DNA of 64,000 nucleotides from Eutreptiella sp. 'Long Island Sound 2002' (lineage: Eukaryota > Euglenozoa > Euglenophyceae > Eutreptiales > Eutreptiaceae), in contig OZ038383.1 in assembly GCA_964036045.1 (NCBI GenBank), positions 65,229,725-65,293,724 of the forward strand. Reading direction: 5' to 3'. Every line of letters starts with the position of its first letter. The first letter of the stretch is position 1. Positions 22,064 to 31,370 of the stretch are shown here, piece by piece. Both the position numbers and the translations under genes were made by a program. The notes below the pieces were generated by a model that was not told where the DNA came from, did not search any database, and saw only the letters and a list, made by a program, of their open reading frames with translations.

Positions 22064-22945
22064 GGCCATGTGTTGGAAAATGGCACATGTGGGCCGGCGC
22101 CAGGGAAAATGTTGGCGCTTGAGCGTTGGGACAAACCGGATAATGTTCGGGAGCTCCGGGGGTTCTTGGGGCTCGCCAACTATTATTCGGGCTATGTTCA
22201 AAACTACGCCTCCATAGCTACTCCTTTGATTAATATGTTGAAGGATTTGCCTAAGCATAAGAATGGCATAAAGATAGGCCTAACATGGAATGCTTCGGCT
22301 AACGAGGCCTTTTTGAAGCTCAAGCGTGCTACTACGGATATTGTTCCCCTCCAACTAGCCGATTGGGATAAGGACTTTGTCCTCACCCCGGACGCTAGTA
22401 ATTGGGCGGTGGGGGCGGCCCTACAGCAGGAAGGTCCCGATGGTGCCCTACGCCCCCTTGCCTTTTTCTCCCGCAAATTGTCAGGCAGCCAATTAAATTG
22501 GAGCCCTCGGGAGAAAGAATGCTGCGCCATAGTGGCGGCGCTTTTAAAATGGCATGGTTGGGTGGGGAACAAGCGCGTGGAGGTCCGTACGGACCACTGT
22601 AGCCTTGAGAATTGGGCTACGGAGGACCTCAAAACCGTGGGGGGTCCCTCTCCACGCCAAGCACGTTGGCATGAATTGTTCTCTAAATTCGACCTCCATG
22701 TGGTTTACACTCCGGGGCCAGTGAACCCCGTGGGTGATTTCTTGTCCCGTTGGGCTTACCCTGCTAACCCGGCGTTGGGTGATGTGTCCATACATGGGAC
22801 GGCCCAAGCGGCCGGGGATGTGCGGGACATGATGGCGGCCGAGAAGGAGGAACTTCTCGCCCGCCCCCTTGTATTTAGGGCGGTTGTGGCGCCCGTTGTT
22901 ACTAGGTCTAAAGCAGCGCCTCGGGCTCAAGGGGCACCCGCGTGA
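22064..22945 (+). pseudogene. Element A RT connection and RNase H
   Basis: It continues the RT frame after TGA. G-H-V-L-E-N-G and F-L-G-L-A-N-Y-Y-S-G-Y belong to the RT connection. RNase H shows L-T-P-D-A-S-N-W-A-V-G (Asp), S-P-R-E-K-E-C-C-A-I-V (Glu), V-R-T-D-H-C-S-L (Asp) and L-H-V-V-Y-T-P-G-P-V-N-P-V-G-D-F-L-S-R-W. A linker ends at 22945. The fragment at 37740-38434 is a diverged copy of this region and of the end of RT. Confidence 0.92.
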
Positions 22946-22949
22946 TCCA

Positions 22950-24608
22950 CCCCCTCTGGCTTCGCCTCCAGTGGGGGGGGGGACGAAGCAAAAGAGAAAG
23001 ATTCGGAGACTGGAGCGAATTGTCAAGATAAAAAAATCTTGGAAGTCCCACAAGAAAGCAACTCCTATACATGGGGAGGATGCTCCCAATGTTTTTGAGA
23101 TAAATTTGGCTAAACACTACCCAAATTGTCAACGCTACAAACAAATGTGGCAAGATGCCTTGAATGGGAGCTTCCAGGATGGAGTGAGGTTGGTGGATAA
23201 CAAACTCGTCCGTAATGGACGGTGGTGTGTTCCTACGCCGCTAGTGCATCGTTTGGTAGCCGAATACCATGATGCATTTCACTTAACTACGTCCAGTGTG
23301 GAAAAACACTGGAAGGAAATTAACCATGGCGTTGAAGGTGAGAGGTTGTACAAAGCAGTGGAACTGCAATGTCAAACGTGTCCCTCATGTGCCATTCACA
23401 CGCATGACACCAAGCGCAAGCAAGGGTACATGACCCCTATGCCTATACCTATGGAGCCCATGGACTCCATAGCGCTTGATGTGTTTCACCACCCTTCCAC
23501 CTCTCACGATGGAGAGGTGTATGACCGAATGCTCCTATGTGTATGCCGGCTTTCAGGCTACCTCATCGCGATCCCTATTCCTAAACCCCGTCATGAAGAC
23601 AAGGATGAAGGGCTAACGGGGAGAAGAGCGGCCCATTTGGTAATGGAGCGCTGGGTGGATAGGTTCGGAGCCCCTCGTGAAATATGCTTCGACCGTGGGC
23701 CACAATGTGTGAGCCAATATTTCCAAACCCTTTGTTCTAAGATTGGTGCCCGCTCGACTATGTGTCTCGCGGGTAGGCACCAAGGTAATGGCAAGGCCGA
23801 AAATACTGGCAAGCAGCTAAGGCGTGCCGTTGCTAAAGCCCTTACCTTGAGGAAAGGGAAAGGAAAGAAAACTAATTGGGTAGAGGTTTTGCCCGCCGTT
23901 GTACGAGCGTGGCATGAGACTACCGGTCCTTCAGGTTATACACCCAACGAGATTGTGTTTGGTAAACACAACCGTACTAAGGGGCCTCCTCTTGCTGAGC
24001 CTAAGGGGGTGGCCCAAGACGCCGCTCACTACATCCAACGGCGTGAGGAGCCTATTGCTCTTGCACGGAGGGCTATGATTCAAGTGCAAGAGACAATGGC
24101 TCGTAAGTATAATAAGAGTAGGAGGATGTCCCCCAATTTCTCAAAAGGGGACCGCGTATGGGTCAGTCGCCAACGCAAAAATCTTGGCGATAAGACTTGT
24201 CCCTATTGGGATGGGCCCTATGAGGTTGTGGCCAAGAGGGCGCACGACCTCTATGTTATTCAAGTGGACCAACGGAGGTTAGTTGACGTCCACGTTGATT
24301 GTTTAATGAAAACGGTCAACTCCCCTCGCTCCCCCGTGCCTCTAAATTACACGGAGGAGGTTGCTAGAGTGCCCTCCCAGTTTGAGGAGGACACCTATAA
24401 TGTCAAGAAAATATTAAGTCACCGTACTTACCGCAAGAGACTTCTCTTCAAGGTGCGGTGGGAGGGTTAAACCAAAGATTGGGATACCGAGGAACCTGTT
24501 GAAACCTTCTTACCGTCCTACAACAAAGTTTGGAGAGATTACTTGCAGAAACAGAATCTCACCCAAACCGTTGACATCCTTGCCCACCTTGGTGGACCGC
24601 TCTCATGA
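22950..24608 (+). pseudogene. Element A integrase and chromodomain
   Basis: The frame is shifted +1 relative to RNase H. A basic leader precedes the zinc site H-D-A-F-H ... C-Q-T-C-P-S-C (about 23269-23392). The DDE core has L-D-V-F-H (near 23477), F-D-R-G-P-Q-C (near 23690) and N-G-K-A-E-N-T-G-K (near 23788), giving the D,D,E triad. A GPY/F-type segment, Y-W-D-G-P-Y-E-V-V, is near 24205. The chromodomain begins with Y-N-V-K-K-I-L-S-H-R and F-K-V-R-W-E-G, meets a TAA at 24468-24470, then continues W-D-T-E-E-P to a stop at about 24606. Integrase itself looks intact. The chromodomain stop probably replaced a Tyr codon. Confidence 0.92.
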
Positions 24609-24636
24609 GCGTGCCACGAAAAGAAAACCCTAACCA
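24609..24636 (+). other. Element A 3' noncoding, left of piggyBac insertion
   Basis: This short stretch, including aaaaccctaacc, lies between the integrase stop and the inverted repeat at 24637. If the nesting model is right, element A sequence resumes at or after 30089. Confidence 0.35.
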
Positions 24637-24654
24637 ATATTCCTTTATCTAGGG
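24637..24654 (+). repeat. Terminal inverted repeat, left
   Basis: An 18-bp sequence perfectly inverted at 30071-30088. The inner side shows further weak similarity (agtactcaggg here; ggtaacaggg from the other end). Read outwards it begins CCCTAGATAAAGG, which recalls the canonical piggyBac end CCCTAGAAAGATA but in the opposite orientation to that expected. Confidence 0.65.
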
Positions 24655-24682
24655 TTAGTACTCAGGGATCCATGTGGTCTGG

Positions 24683-24990
24683 GTAACCCATTTCTGCCCC
24701 AGAAAACAGGTGAAGATATTTGACCTTTTTTATTTTTCGAACGGGGTAACATGCTTGTTACCTGGGTAACACATGTTACCGACGGTGTTACCAATGTGTT
24801 ACCCGAGGGACTTCCTATGTTACCGGTAACATGTATGTGTTACCCGAGCGCTCTGGTTGTTAATTGTTTTTGTTACCACCGCTGTAACCCTTGGGGTGTT
24901 ACCCGGGTAACCATGCCCCCTTCCAATCCCACTTTGTCCCTATTAGTTACCCCCTGTGTTACCTTTCGTGTAACCCCTTCATCACACTTT
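24683..24990. repeat. Left subterminal GTTACC/GGTAAC cluster
   Basis: More than ten GTTACC or GGTAAC motifs occur in about 300 bp, many as GTTAC...GTAAC pairs with a short spacer. They end before the transposase stop codon. The probable role is transposase binding, by analogy with subterminal repeats of DNA transposons; this is inferred. Confidence 0.7.
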
Positions 24991-25100
24991 GTTTTAGTTA
25001 CCCCATGGTGGCTGGGCACAACGTCATGCACACATAGTCCCTTCCCTCCCTGCCCTGCAAGAAGTATCACTGCGCCGTAGGACTGCTGTTTCTTCTGAGT

Positions 25101-26549
25101 TCAAACTTTCAGTTCTGAATGCCACTTCTGGAAACAACCACTGTAGGAGTGTAAATGCACATCGCAATGAGCACACTTGAACCAAGTGCGCCCCTTGCAT
25201 ACTTTGCAAGTGCCTCGGGTATCTACAAGCACCGGCGTGTGCACAGCGTGCCCAGGGGAGACAAACTTTTCCAAAATATCCCATTGGAAGTCCCAAAGGG
25301 ATTTCTTTTTGGGTATCAAATCTTGGAGTCGGCAGATTGTAAAGGTATTTACAATCGCGTACCTGAACAAGAAAGCCTTCAAGGCACGGGTCCAACTCTT
25401 GAATCTGCCTGTCTCACGGTGTTCTAGTGCCATTTGATTGGCACTGTCAACACCGTTGGCTAGCTGCCTGTATGCAGCCACAACAGGTGGGAGCTCATAA
25501 CCACCTCTGTGGCGCACCAACTCATTGTCGAACACACAGTTTGACAGAAATGGAACCACACGTGGTGGTTTGCGACCCACTTTTGGGTTTTTGTAGACAT
25601 GGAGGCTATACTTGCCTCCTTTGACATACGTTTCTGCTGCAATGGAGGGTCGCATACTATCCCCAGCCAGGGAAACCCCTTCCTGATCCCTTTTGCATAG
25701 GAACAAGAAGGGTTGCTGACGCTGTGCCATTTGGTTTGCCACTAGGTGGCTTCCAAAGTATGAGTCGCACACAATTGCAGTGCGAGTAGGGAGTACGTCA
25801 GCCCATCGGTGTACCATCTCCCGGGCAGTCCGAGGTCCAGCCACCTGGGGGTGATCCCGGAAGACCCTGACCCTTTTGCCTGCATACAAAAAAATATCAG
25901 TTATAAAAGGGTGCACTGAGTCACCCAGGACATACAATTTAATGCCTGTGCTATGCGGTTTTCTGGGGATGAACTGCCGCATGGGTCCAGCCCTTTTCCC
26001 CTTGTGGGGGACAATGGATTCATCCCCTGCGGCAGCCCACCCCCATACCCACAGGCTGGACCAATGGGCATTAATAGCCTCAAGGAGCTCTGCAGTACCA
26101 CAATTGGACAGGCGGTGTATTTTATAATACTCCTCCCTGGTTAATAGGGAGGCCAAGCCTTTGTGTGCACACAAAGCTGTGGGATGCCATACATCATCGA
26201 CTCGTCTTGGTCGCCACATCCCCAGCATAACCCTGAATAGGATGTAGTTGCTGAGCTTGGGTATCAATTCGCTGGCCCCAATTTTTTCCAACGCCTCACT
26301 CAGGCACCGCAGGATTGGGTGGAACATGTCATCCATGGCCTCGGTAATGGTGGCATACTTCCTTTTGGGATGTCCCCCAAGGGTAGCTGCTGATAGGGCC
26401 CCTCTCACATGCTTGGGGGGTAGTCCCCTTCGTTCGAACACCATTGCTCTCCGCAATGGACGCCGGCTGGGTCGGATGGGCATGGTGGCTGTGGGAAAAT
26501 GGGTGGACAGGAAAACACCCCCCCCCTTGCACACGTGCACATCGTTCAC
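25101..26549 (-). CDS. piggyBac-family transposase (DDE_Tnp_1_7)
   Basis: An uninterrupted frame of 482 codons. The catalytic triad is visible: D176 in A-A-G-D-E-S-I-V-P-H-K-G-K, D262 in C-D-S-Y-F-G-S and D368 in N-G-V-D-S-A-N-Q-M. The spacings of 86 and 106 residues are close to those of characterised piggyBac enzymes. A C-terminal Cys/His domain (C448, C451, C459, C462, H465 or H467, C472, H477) matches the piggyBac RING/PHD-like zinc domain that reads the ends. At 482 residues it is shorter than the 594-residue moth enzyme, mainly at the N-terminus. The real start could be M1, M23 or a spliced upstream exon. It is the only intact transposition ORF in the window. Confidence 0.93.
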   Translation of the reverse strand: MNDVHVCKGGGVFLSTHFPTATMPIRPSRRPLRRAMVFERRGLPPKHVRGALSAATLGGHPKRKYATITEAMDDMFHPILRCLSEALEKIGASELIPKLSNYILFRVMLGMWRPRRVDDVWHPTALCAHKGLASLLTREEYYKIHRLSNCGTAELLEAINAHWSSLWVWGWAAAGDESIVPHKGKRAGPMRQFIPRKPHSTGIKLYVLGDSVHPFITDIFLYAGKRVRVFRDHPQVAGPRTAREMVHRWADVLPTRTAIVCDSYFGSHLVANQMAQRQQPFLFLCKRDQEGVSLAGDSMRPSIAAETYVKGGKYSLHVYKNPKVGRKPPRVVPFLSNCVFDNELVRHRGGYELPPVVAAYRQLANGVDSANQMALEHRETGRFKSWTRALKAFLFRYAIVNTFTICRLQDLIPKKKSLWDFQWDILEKFVSPGHAVHTPVLVDTRGTCKVCKGRTWFKCAHCDVHLHSYSGCFQKWHSELKV

Positions 26550-26599
26550 AAATTACCCCTGAACCCTGAGGCAAAGCTAGAAGGAAAGAATGAGGACGT

Positions 26600-26680
26600 C
26601 GGGGTAACACCCCTGGTAACTGGGTAACTGGCAACTGGGATACAAGGGTGGTAACATTCACCACTGACATAATAAGAACA
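26600..26680. repeat. GGTAAC cluster upstream of transposase
   Basis: Several GGTAAC/GTAAC motifs (ggggtaacacccctggtaac and neighbours) lie just upstream of the transposase start, in noncoding DNA. The same motif type fills the introns to the right. Confidence 0.6.
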
Positions 26681-26704
26681 TAGAGGCCACAACAGGCCTG
26701 ATCA

Positions 26705-26815
26705 AAATAAAAAGACCCCATCCGACGTCGCCGATGCATCAGTCCGTGAAGTCCATGCCTTCCTCGCAAGCACGTCCACGATCCAGAGTCTCCGCCACTC
26801 ACTTTTGGGCCTGAG
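26705..26815 (-). other. Possible extra exon upstream of transposase
   Basis: On the minus strand a strong splice-acceptor context (TGTTGTTCTCAG) is followed by an open stretch in two frames that closes within about 110 bp. It could be a terminal exon of the accessory gene in an alternative isoform. There is no recognisable domain and no transcript evidence. Confidence 0.3.
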
Positions 26816-26842
26816 AACAACAGAGGATCATTGCTGAACGAT

Positions 26843-27033
26843 GTTACCACGCATGTAACCGTTGGGGTGTTACCCGGGTAACGTGTTGCCATACCCCCAG
26901 AGGTGAATACCTGTGTGTTACCGCCCATGTAACCCCTGGGGTGTTACCCGGGTAACGTGTTGCCATCCCCCGGAGGTGAATACCTGTGTGTTACCGCCCA
27001 TGTAACCCCTGGGGTGTTACCCCGGTAACGTGT
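26843..27033. repeat. Tandem GTTACC array, about 74-bp unit
   Basis: Units start at 26843, 26917 and 26990 with GTTACC, then GTAACC about 8 bp on, then GTTACCCGGGTAAC and a spacer with gaggtgaatacctgtgtg. It lies between the accessory-gene stop and the transposase. Confidence 0.85.
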
Positions 27034-27095
27034 CACCACACTGCCCCATTCACAAAACCAAGGGTACAAATAAAGAAACACACCCTTGCACATCA

Positions 27096-29425
27096 TCACA
27101 TCGGCGTCTCATCGTCGGCCCCTGTCAATGGATGCTCCTCACTCGGTGTCTCCGAAGGCGTAGGTCCTTGCGGCAGTGGCTGGGGTGGTGGATCCTGGGG
27201 CCGGTACCTGTACGGGTCGGACCCATAAGGGAGGCTCCCGGAGCTCGAAGGCATCTCCGGATACCGACCGGTGTCGCCAGCATCCTCATCCTGCGTGAGC
27301 AGCGGTGCCCCCAGGGCCGGTGGTGGCGAGTAGACCTGTGTCAAAAACGGATGCACGATTGCTATGTTTTCTACGCATTGTGCGCATGTCATGTCAATGG
27401 AAGACATTGCGCACACCACCACTTTGCCGTCCACGGTTGCCGATGGGGTGGATCCTTCGTCCCCGGCCTCGGCGTCTGCCTTGGCCTTGACTTCCTCCTC
27501 GGCCTTGGGGTCCTCTGCATGGGCAGCCTGCTCCCCGCTGCTCAACTCCCTCGCCGTCAGGGGTGAGTAGGCCTTTTCCCGCTTGCCTGCTTCACCTGAA
27601 AACATAGAGAGACACACAGTAGCTCTGCAAAGTACGTGTTACCACCTGTGTAACCCTTGGGGCGTTACCCAGAATTTCTGTTACCCGGGCTTTCGCAAGT
27701 GTTACCGCGTGTGTAACCGATGGGGTGTTACCCAGATTTTTTGTTACCCAGGCTTTCGAAAGTGTTACCGCGTGTGTAACCGTTGGAGTGTTACCCAGAA
27801 TTTTTGTTACCCAGGCTTTCGAAAGTGTTACCGCGTGTGTAACCGTTGGGGTGTTACCCAGAGTTGTTGTTACCCAGGCTTTGGAAAGTGTTACCGCGTG
27901 TGTAACCGTTGGGAATTTTTGTTACCCAGCACCAACAGAGCACAAAAAACATACCAAGGCTTGGTGGTCTGGCCTCCACTTCCATTGCCTGCACCCTCGC
28001 CAGAAGCGCGTTCCGCTCTGCCTCCAGCTGCTGCCGCGCCTCCTCCTCGCGGGCCCCCTCACTCTCCTGGCTGTCACTGCTGCTGGTTGCACTGCCAAAC
28101 TCATCACCTGGCTGCATATTCCTGACCTTGTGGTACTTCCGCTTGTACCTCTGCAGCCTCTCCTGCTGTTCCTGGAGGGTCCCAACCAGACATGGACGCC
28201 ATTGGCCAGGCAGTTCCAGGGGGGTGGGCTCTTGTGGGTGGACCTCAGATGCAGCATGACCCCAATGTGGCGCCAGGTTTGAACAATCCTGGCATCCAGG
28301 TCTTCCTGGCTGAGGTCTGCCAGGTCCTGGGTCCTCAGCTGCAGTGACCCGGGGATACTGGGACCACTCTGCAGTCCTGCACGGAGTTTCTGCAGGTTGG
28401 ACAAACCTGCAGACAGAGAATATCATTACAAACAATTACATTTGTATGTAAGTAGGTCAGTTAGTTCAACACCTCAAGATTGCAACACCATACCTGAGTA
28501 TGCACTTTCAGTTTTGTGGGCTTCCTCGGGGCCTCCCTTGAGCTGCGCTGCTGTGGGGCCCTCCTCCAGCCTCTCCGGCTGCGTCTTCGGGGCTTCGGCA
28601 TCATCATCCTCCACGTCCTTGAGGGCAGAGCACCCGTCGCAGCTGAGCTCCACCAGCAGCAGATTCACTGTGACAAAGAGTGCAAAGCATGTTTTGTTTT
28701 CCCCTTGGTTTGGGGTCTGGTTCGTCCTCCTCAGGGGTTCCTTTCTTCCTGGACCACCACCTCCTCGTCAGTCCCTCGTTCTCTGGTCATCATCATCATC
28801 ATCACTGTCCACCTCCTTGTCAACATCCATTTGGGACCTCTGCCGGACTGCCTTGGCTGCAACTGAAGCTGGGGTCAGTGTTCGGGTCTGTCTTGGGGGC
28901 TTCAAGGCTGATTTGGTAGGGGCTTTGCTGCCTGCTGCTGAATGACTGCCACTGCCTGTTGCCTGCACCTCCTTGCCCCTGCCCTTCTCTTGCCCCCCTT
29001 TGTAAAATCCCCAGGTGTTCCCACACTCCTTTGCCTGAAAGGTCACTGGCCCGTGGAGGGTCTGGATGTCCAGACATTCCCCCTCATCAACGTCGTAGGC
29101 CAACGCCGTCTTCATGGTCAGGGCCGAATGGCCGGCCTCGGAAACCCAGCCGCAAACAAAGTTGGACTGGCCTTGTTTCTTGGCCTTCAACTGCAAGGAA
29201 AGTAAGTGCAGTAAAAATGGGGGGTGTTACCACGTGTGTAACCGGTAACAGGTTCGTGTTACCCAACCCGTTGAAAACAGGTCACACCAAGCAATGGTGC
29301 AAAGGGGATACCTGAAGGACCACAGGAGCCCCGGCACGGGCAACATCACCCCAGCAGACACTGTACAACGTCGATCCGGCAGTCAGCTCCTTGTGAAACT
29401 TCTTGGGAACCGGTGGAAGGGGCAT
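27096..29425 (-). CDS. Spliced accessory gene of the piggyBac element, function unknown
   Basis: Read leftwards, exon 1 (29425-29312) starts ATG-CCC-CTT and ends CAG|GTATCC after 38 codons. Exon 2 starts at 29190 after TTCCTTGCAG and continues in frame with a Lys/Asp-rich part; its end is unclear. Exon 3 is about 28668-28494 (donor GTATGG), exon 4 28406-27955 (acceptor CTGTCTGCAG, donor GTATGT) and exon 5 27595-27096 (acceptor TGTTTTCAG, stop TGA 27098-27096). Exon 4 encodes a likely coiled coil rich in Q, E and R, with a one-base slip at a C run. Exon 5 is acidic, then proline-rich. I recognise no family. Introns hold GTTACC motifs and exons lack them, which supports the model. Confidence 0.5.
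27638..27931. repeat. Tandem GTTACC array, 63-bp unit
   Basis: Units start at 27638, 27701, 27764, 27827 and 27890, with a strict 63-bp period; the fifth is partial. Each has GTTACCGCGTGTGTAACCG, then GGGTGTTACCCAGA, a T-run and GTTACCCAGGCTTTCGAAA. It lies entirely within the predicted intron between exons 4 and 5 of the accessory gene. Confidence 0.92.
29226..29270. repeat. GTTACC motifs in intron 1 of the accessory gene
   Basis: GTTACCACGTGTGTAACCGGTAAC and GTTACCCAACC-type motifs fill the 121-bp gap between exons 1 and 2. Confidence 0.7.
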
Positions 29426-29472
29426 AATGAGGAAAAACAGGGCCCTAATGGGACATGATTGGCATGTGTAGT

Positions 29473-29653
29473 GTTACCGCATGTGTAACCGCTGACCTGT
29501 TACCCAGGAAAAATGTTACCCAGAGTGAGAGATACCTCTGCAGATCTATTGGGCACATGTGTAGTGTTACTGCAGGTGTAACCGCAGACCTGTTACCCAG
29601 GAAAATTGTTACCCAGAGGGAGAGATGCCTCTGCAGCTCTATTGAGCACAATT
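29473..29653. repeat. Tandem GTTACC array, 93-bp unit, upstream of the accessory gene
   Basis: Two copies begin at 29473 and 29566. Each carries GTTACC/GTAACC pairs, a pair of GTTACCCAG motifs separated by an A-rich spacer, and gagagatrcctctgcag. The position is just upstream of the accessory-gene ATG, so they may also act in its promoter. Confidence 0.85.
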
Positions 29654-29808
29654 TTAGGTTTGCAAGAAATAGGCACGTCAAATCAAGACAAAAAAATTCA
29701 TTGTGGAGTGCTAGGGTGTTAAGATCAAACTGACAGGGTCGTGAAGGTCGCGTTTTCTTGAGGGAATTTTATTTTCAATTATTTTTGCACCTCTGCCCAT
29801 TTGCTTGT

Positions 29809-30070
29809 TGTTACCGCTGATGTAACCGCTATGGTGTTACCCCGTATACCTGTTACCGCCAAACTCAAGGCTTGCAGCAGAACACACGACAGGCAGGTAA
29901 CACATTTGCGGTAACAACAAGCACAGCAAGGCAAACTTTGCAATTCTTCCAGTCACATGAGTTGAATGAGAGGGTGACACTATGTTACCAAGGTCAGGCA
30001 CCTCAAAAAACCCCCATATAACCCAACTTGAAAAAATTGACCTGTTACCCCAAATTTGACCCTGTTACCG
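29809..30070. repeat. Right subterminal GTTACC/GGTAAC cluster
   Basis: Repeated GTTACC, GTAACC and GGTAAC motifs run up to the right inverted repeat, mirroring the left cluster at 24683-24990. Confidence 0.7.
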
Positions 30071-30088
30071 CCCTAGATAAAGGAATAT
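30071..30088 (-). repeat. Terminal inverted repeat, right
   Basis: Exact reverse complement of 24637-24654. The flanks outside the two copies (ctaacc on the left, ggatat on the right) give no TTAA and no clear duplication. Confidence 0.65.
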
Positions 30089-31163
30089 GGATATATTATT
30101 GTTTGGGGAAGGGAGGAGAGAGCGAGAAGCGGTGGGAGACAGGAAAGAAGATGTGCATGCACGGCGCGCTCCTCGGTTACAAAAATCTCCACCGGAGCAG
30201 GGCGGTGGGTACCGCAGGTTTACACCACCGTCTACCTCTCTCACCGCTAAAGGCTTGAGAGTCCTTGGGGTGGGGTGGCGTGGCATATAGCCTGGGGCGG
30301 AAGTGGGACGTGTTCTTTCGGGGGTCTTAAGGCCATTCAAACCCCTATCCTTGGGTCTTACTGGAGCACTCCTACCACCACCAGGACTACTGCCGTCAGT
30401 CCTGCCCACGATGACGCCCCCTGTCAAGGGTGCTAACAACGTGGCAAGCACTTCCCGAAGACTCTGCCGGGTTGTGCGCATGGTGGTGTTTGCAAGGTTT
30501 CGGAGTGCCGCCCCGTACCGAAACCACGACCCCACGACCGTCCCTGACCCGTGACACAAGCCAACGAGCTAAATCATTTGCTCAAAATGGCGAAGGCTTG
30601 AAGACTTCGTTGGGTTGGCGGGTACAACCCATTTTCCCTTTTGTGTTGGGCGTGATGGTTTTCCACCGATTTGCCCTTGTCCACACGAGGGTAGGTATAC
30701 AAGGTACGAAGGACTCGTGTGGCTCACATTACGTGGAAAAAACTTCGTGGCGTGCAAAATTGCCACTACATACGGCGAGGACTGGAGCCTAGAGGGAGGG
30801 GTCGTCCTCTACAATACAAGTATTCTAATATGAATTGCAATGGGTGCCTTTGCCCCGTCACTCTATGAGTGGGTGGGGTCTTCAAAGGCAAGGAGTGGCG
30901 TTGCGGATTTGGGCCGTCTCCGCCGCCTGGGTATTCGTCCCCGGTCGCTATGCGTGCCCGGGTTGGGAGTTGGTACCCTCCATTGCCATTGCATGGGGCC
31001 GCATGCTGGCTGGGTGTGTTTCTCATGTCCTTGATGAATTTTGCGGGGGAATTCCTGCCTGCAACGAGAGGGAACAAACAATATGATGAAAAGGGCGAGT
31101 GTGCACATGCATATGTTTATGAGAGAATATGTATATTAATGTTTTCTCTAGAGTTCCCCACGA

Positions 31164-31370
31164 GTGGACTTGGATTTCCACAACACCCGAGGGGTCCTCT
31201 ATCCCAAAACACCCCACCAAACGGGTTGGGATATGGGCGTGGCATTTTTCTTTATAGAGACCCGTGCGTGGACTTGGATTTCCACAACACACACGAGTCT
31301 CTCTGTCCGAGACACACCAAAACCGGGTGTGCCCGTGGCCAATGGTAGCGTGTGTGTGCGCATGCCATTA
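31164..31370. repeat. Direct duplication, 104-bp period
   Basis: gtggacttggatttccacaa occurs at 31164 and again at 31268, each followed by a diverged cacccgag/cacacgag stretch and a cccaaaac/caccaaaac block. Two copies only. Confidence 0.7.

Larger units (their letters stand above)
24637..30088 (-). mobile_element. piggyBac-type DNA transposon with accessory gene
   Basis: A perfect 18-bp inverted repeat, ATATTCCTTTATCTAGGG, lies at 24637-24654 and, reversed, at 30071-30088. Just inside each copy are clusters of GTTACC/GGTAAC motifs, and these recur in every noncoding part of the 5.45-kb interval. The interval encodes a piggyBac transposase and, upstream on the same minus strand, a spliced gene of unknown function. 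No TTAA duplication, the piggyBac hallmark, was found at the ends, so exact boundaries are uncertain. It sits between the chromodomain and 3' LTR of element A. Confidence 0.72.

Noticed and set aside
24625-24640. Telomere-like ccctaa near the left piggyBac end
   Set aside because: A single copy only; no tandem telomeric array.
27638-27931. Regular 63-bp repeats resembling a CRISPR array
   Set aside because: The spacers are themselves repeated, no cas genes are present, the context is a eukaryotic transposon, and the arrays share one palindromic motif.
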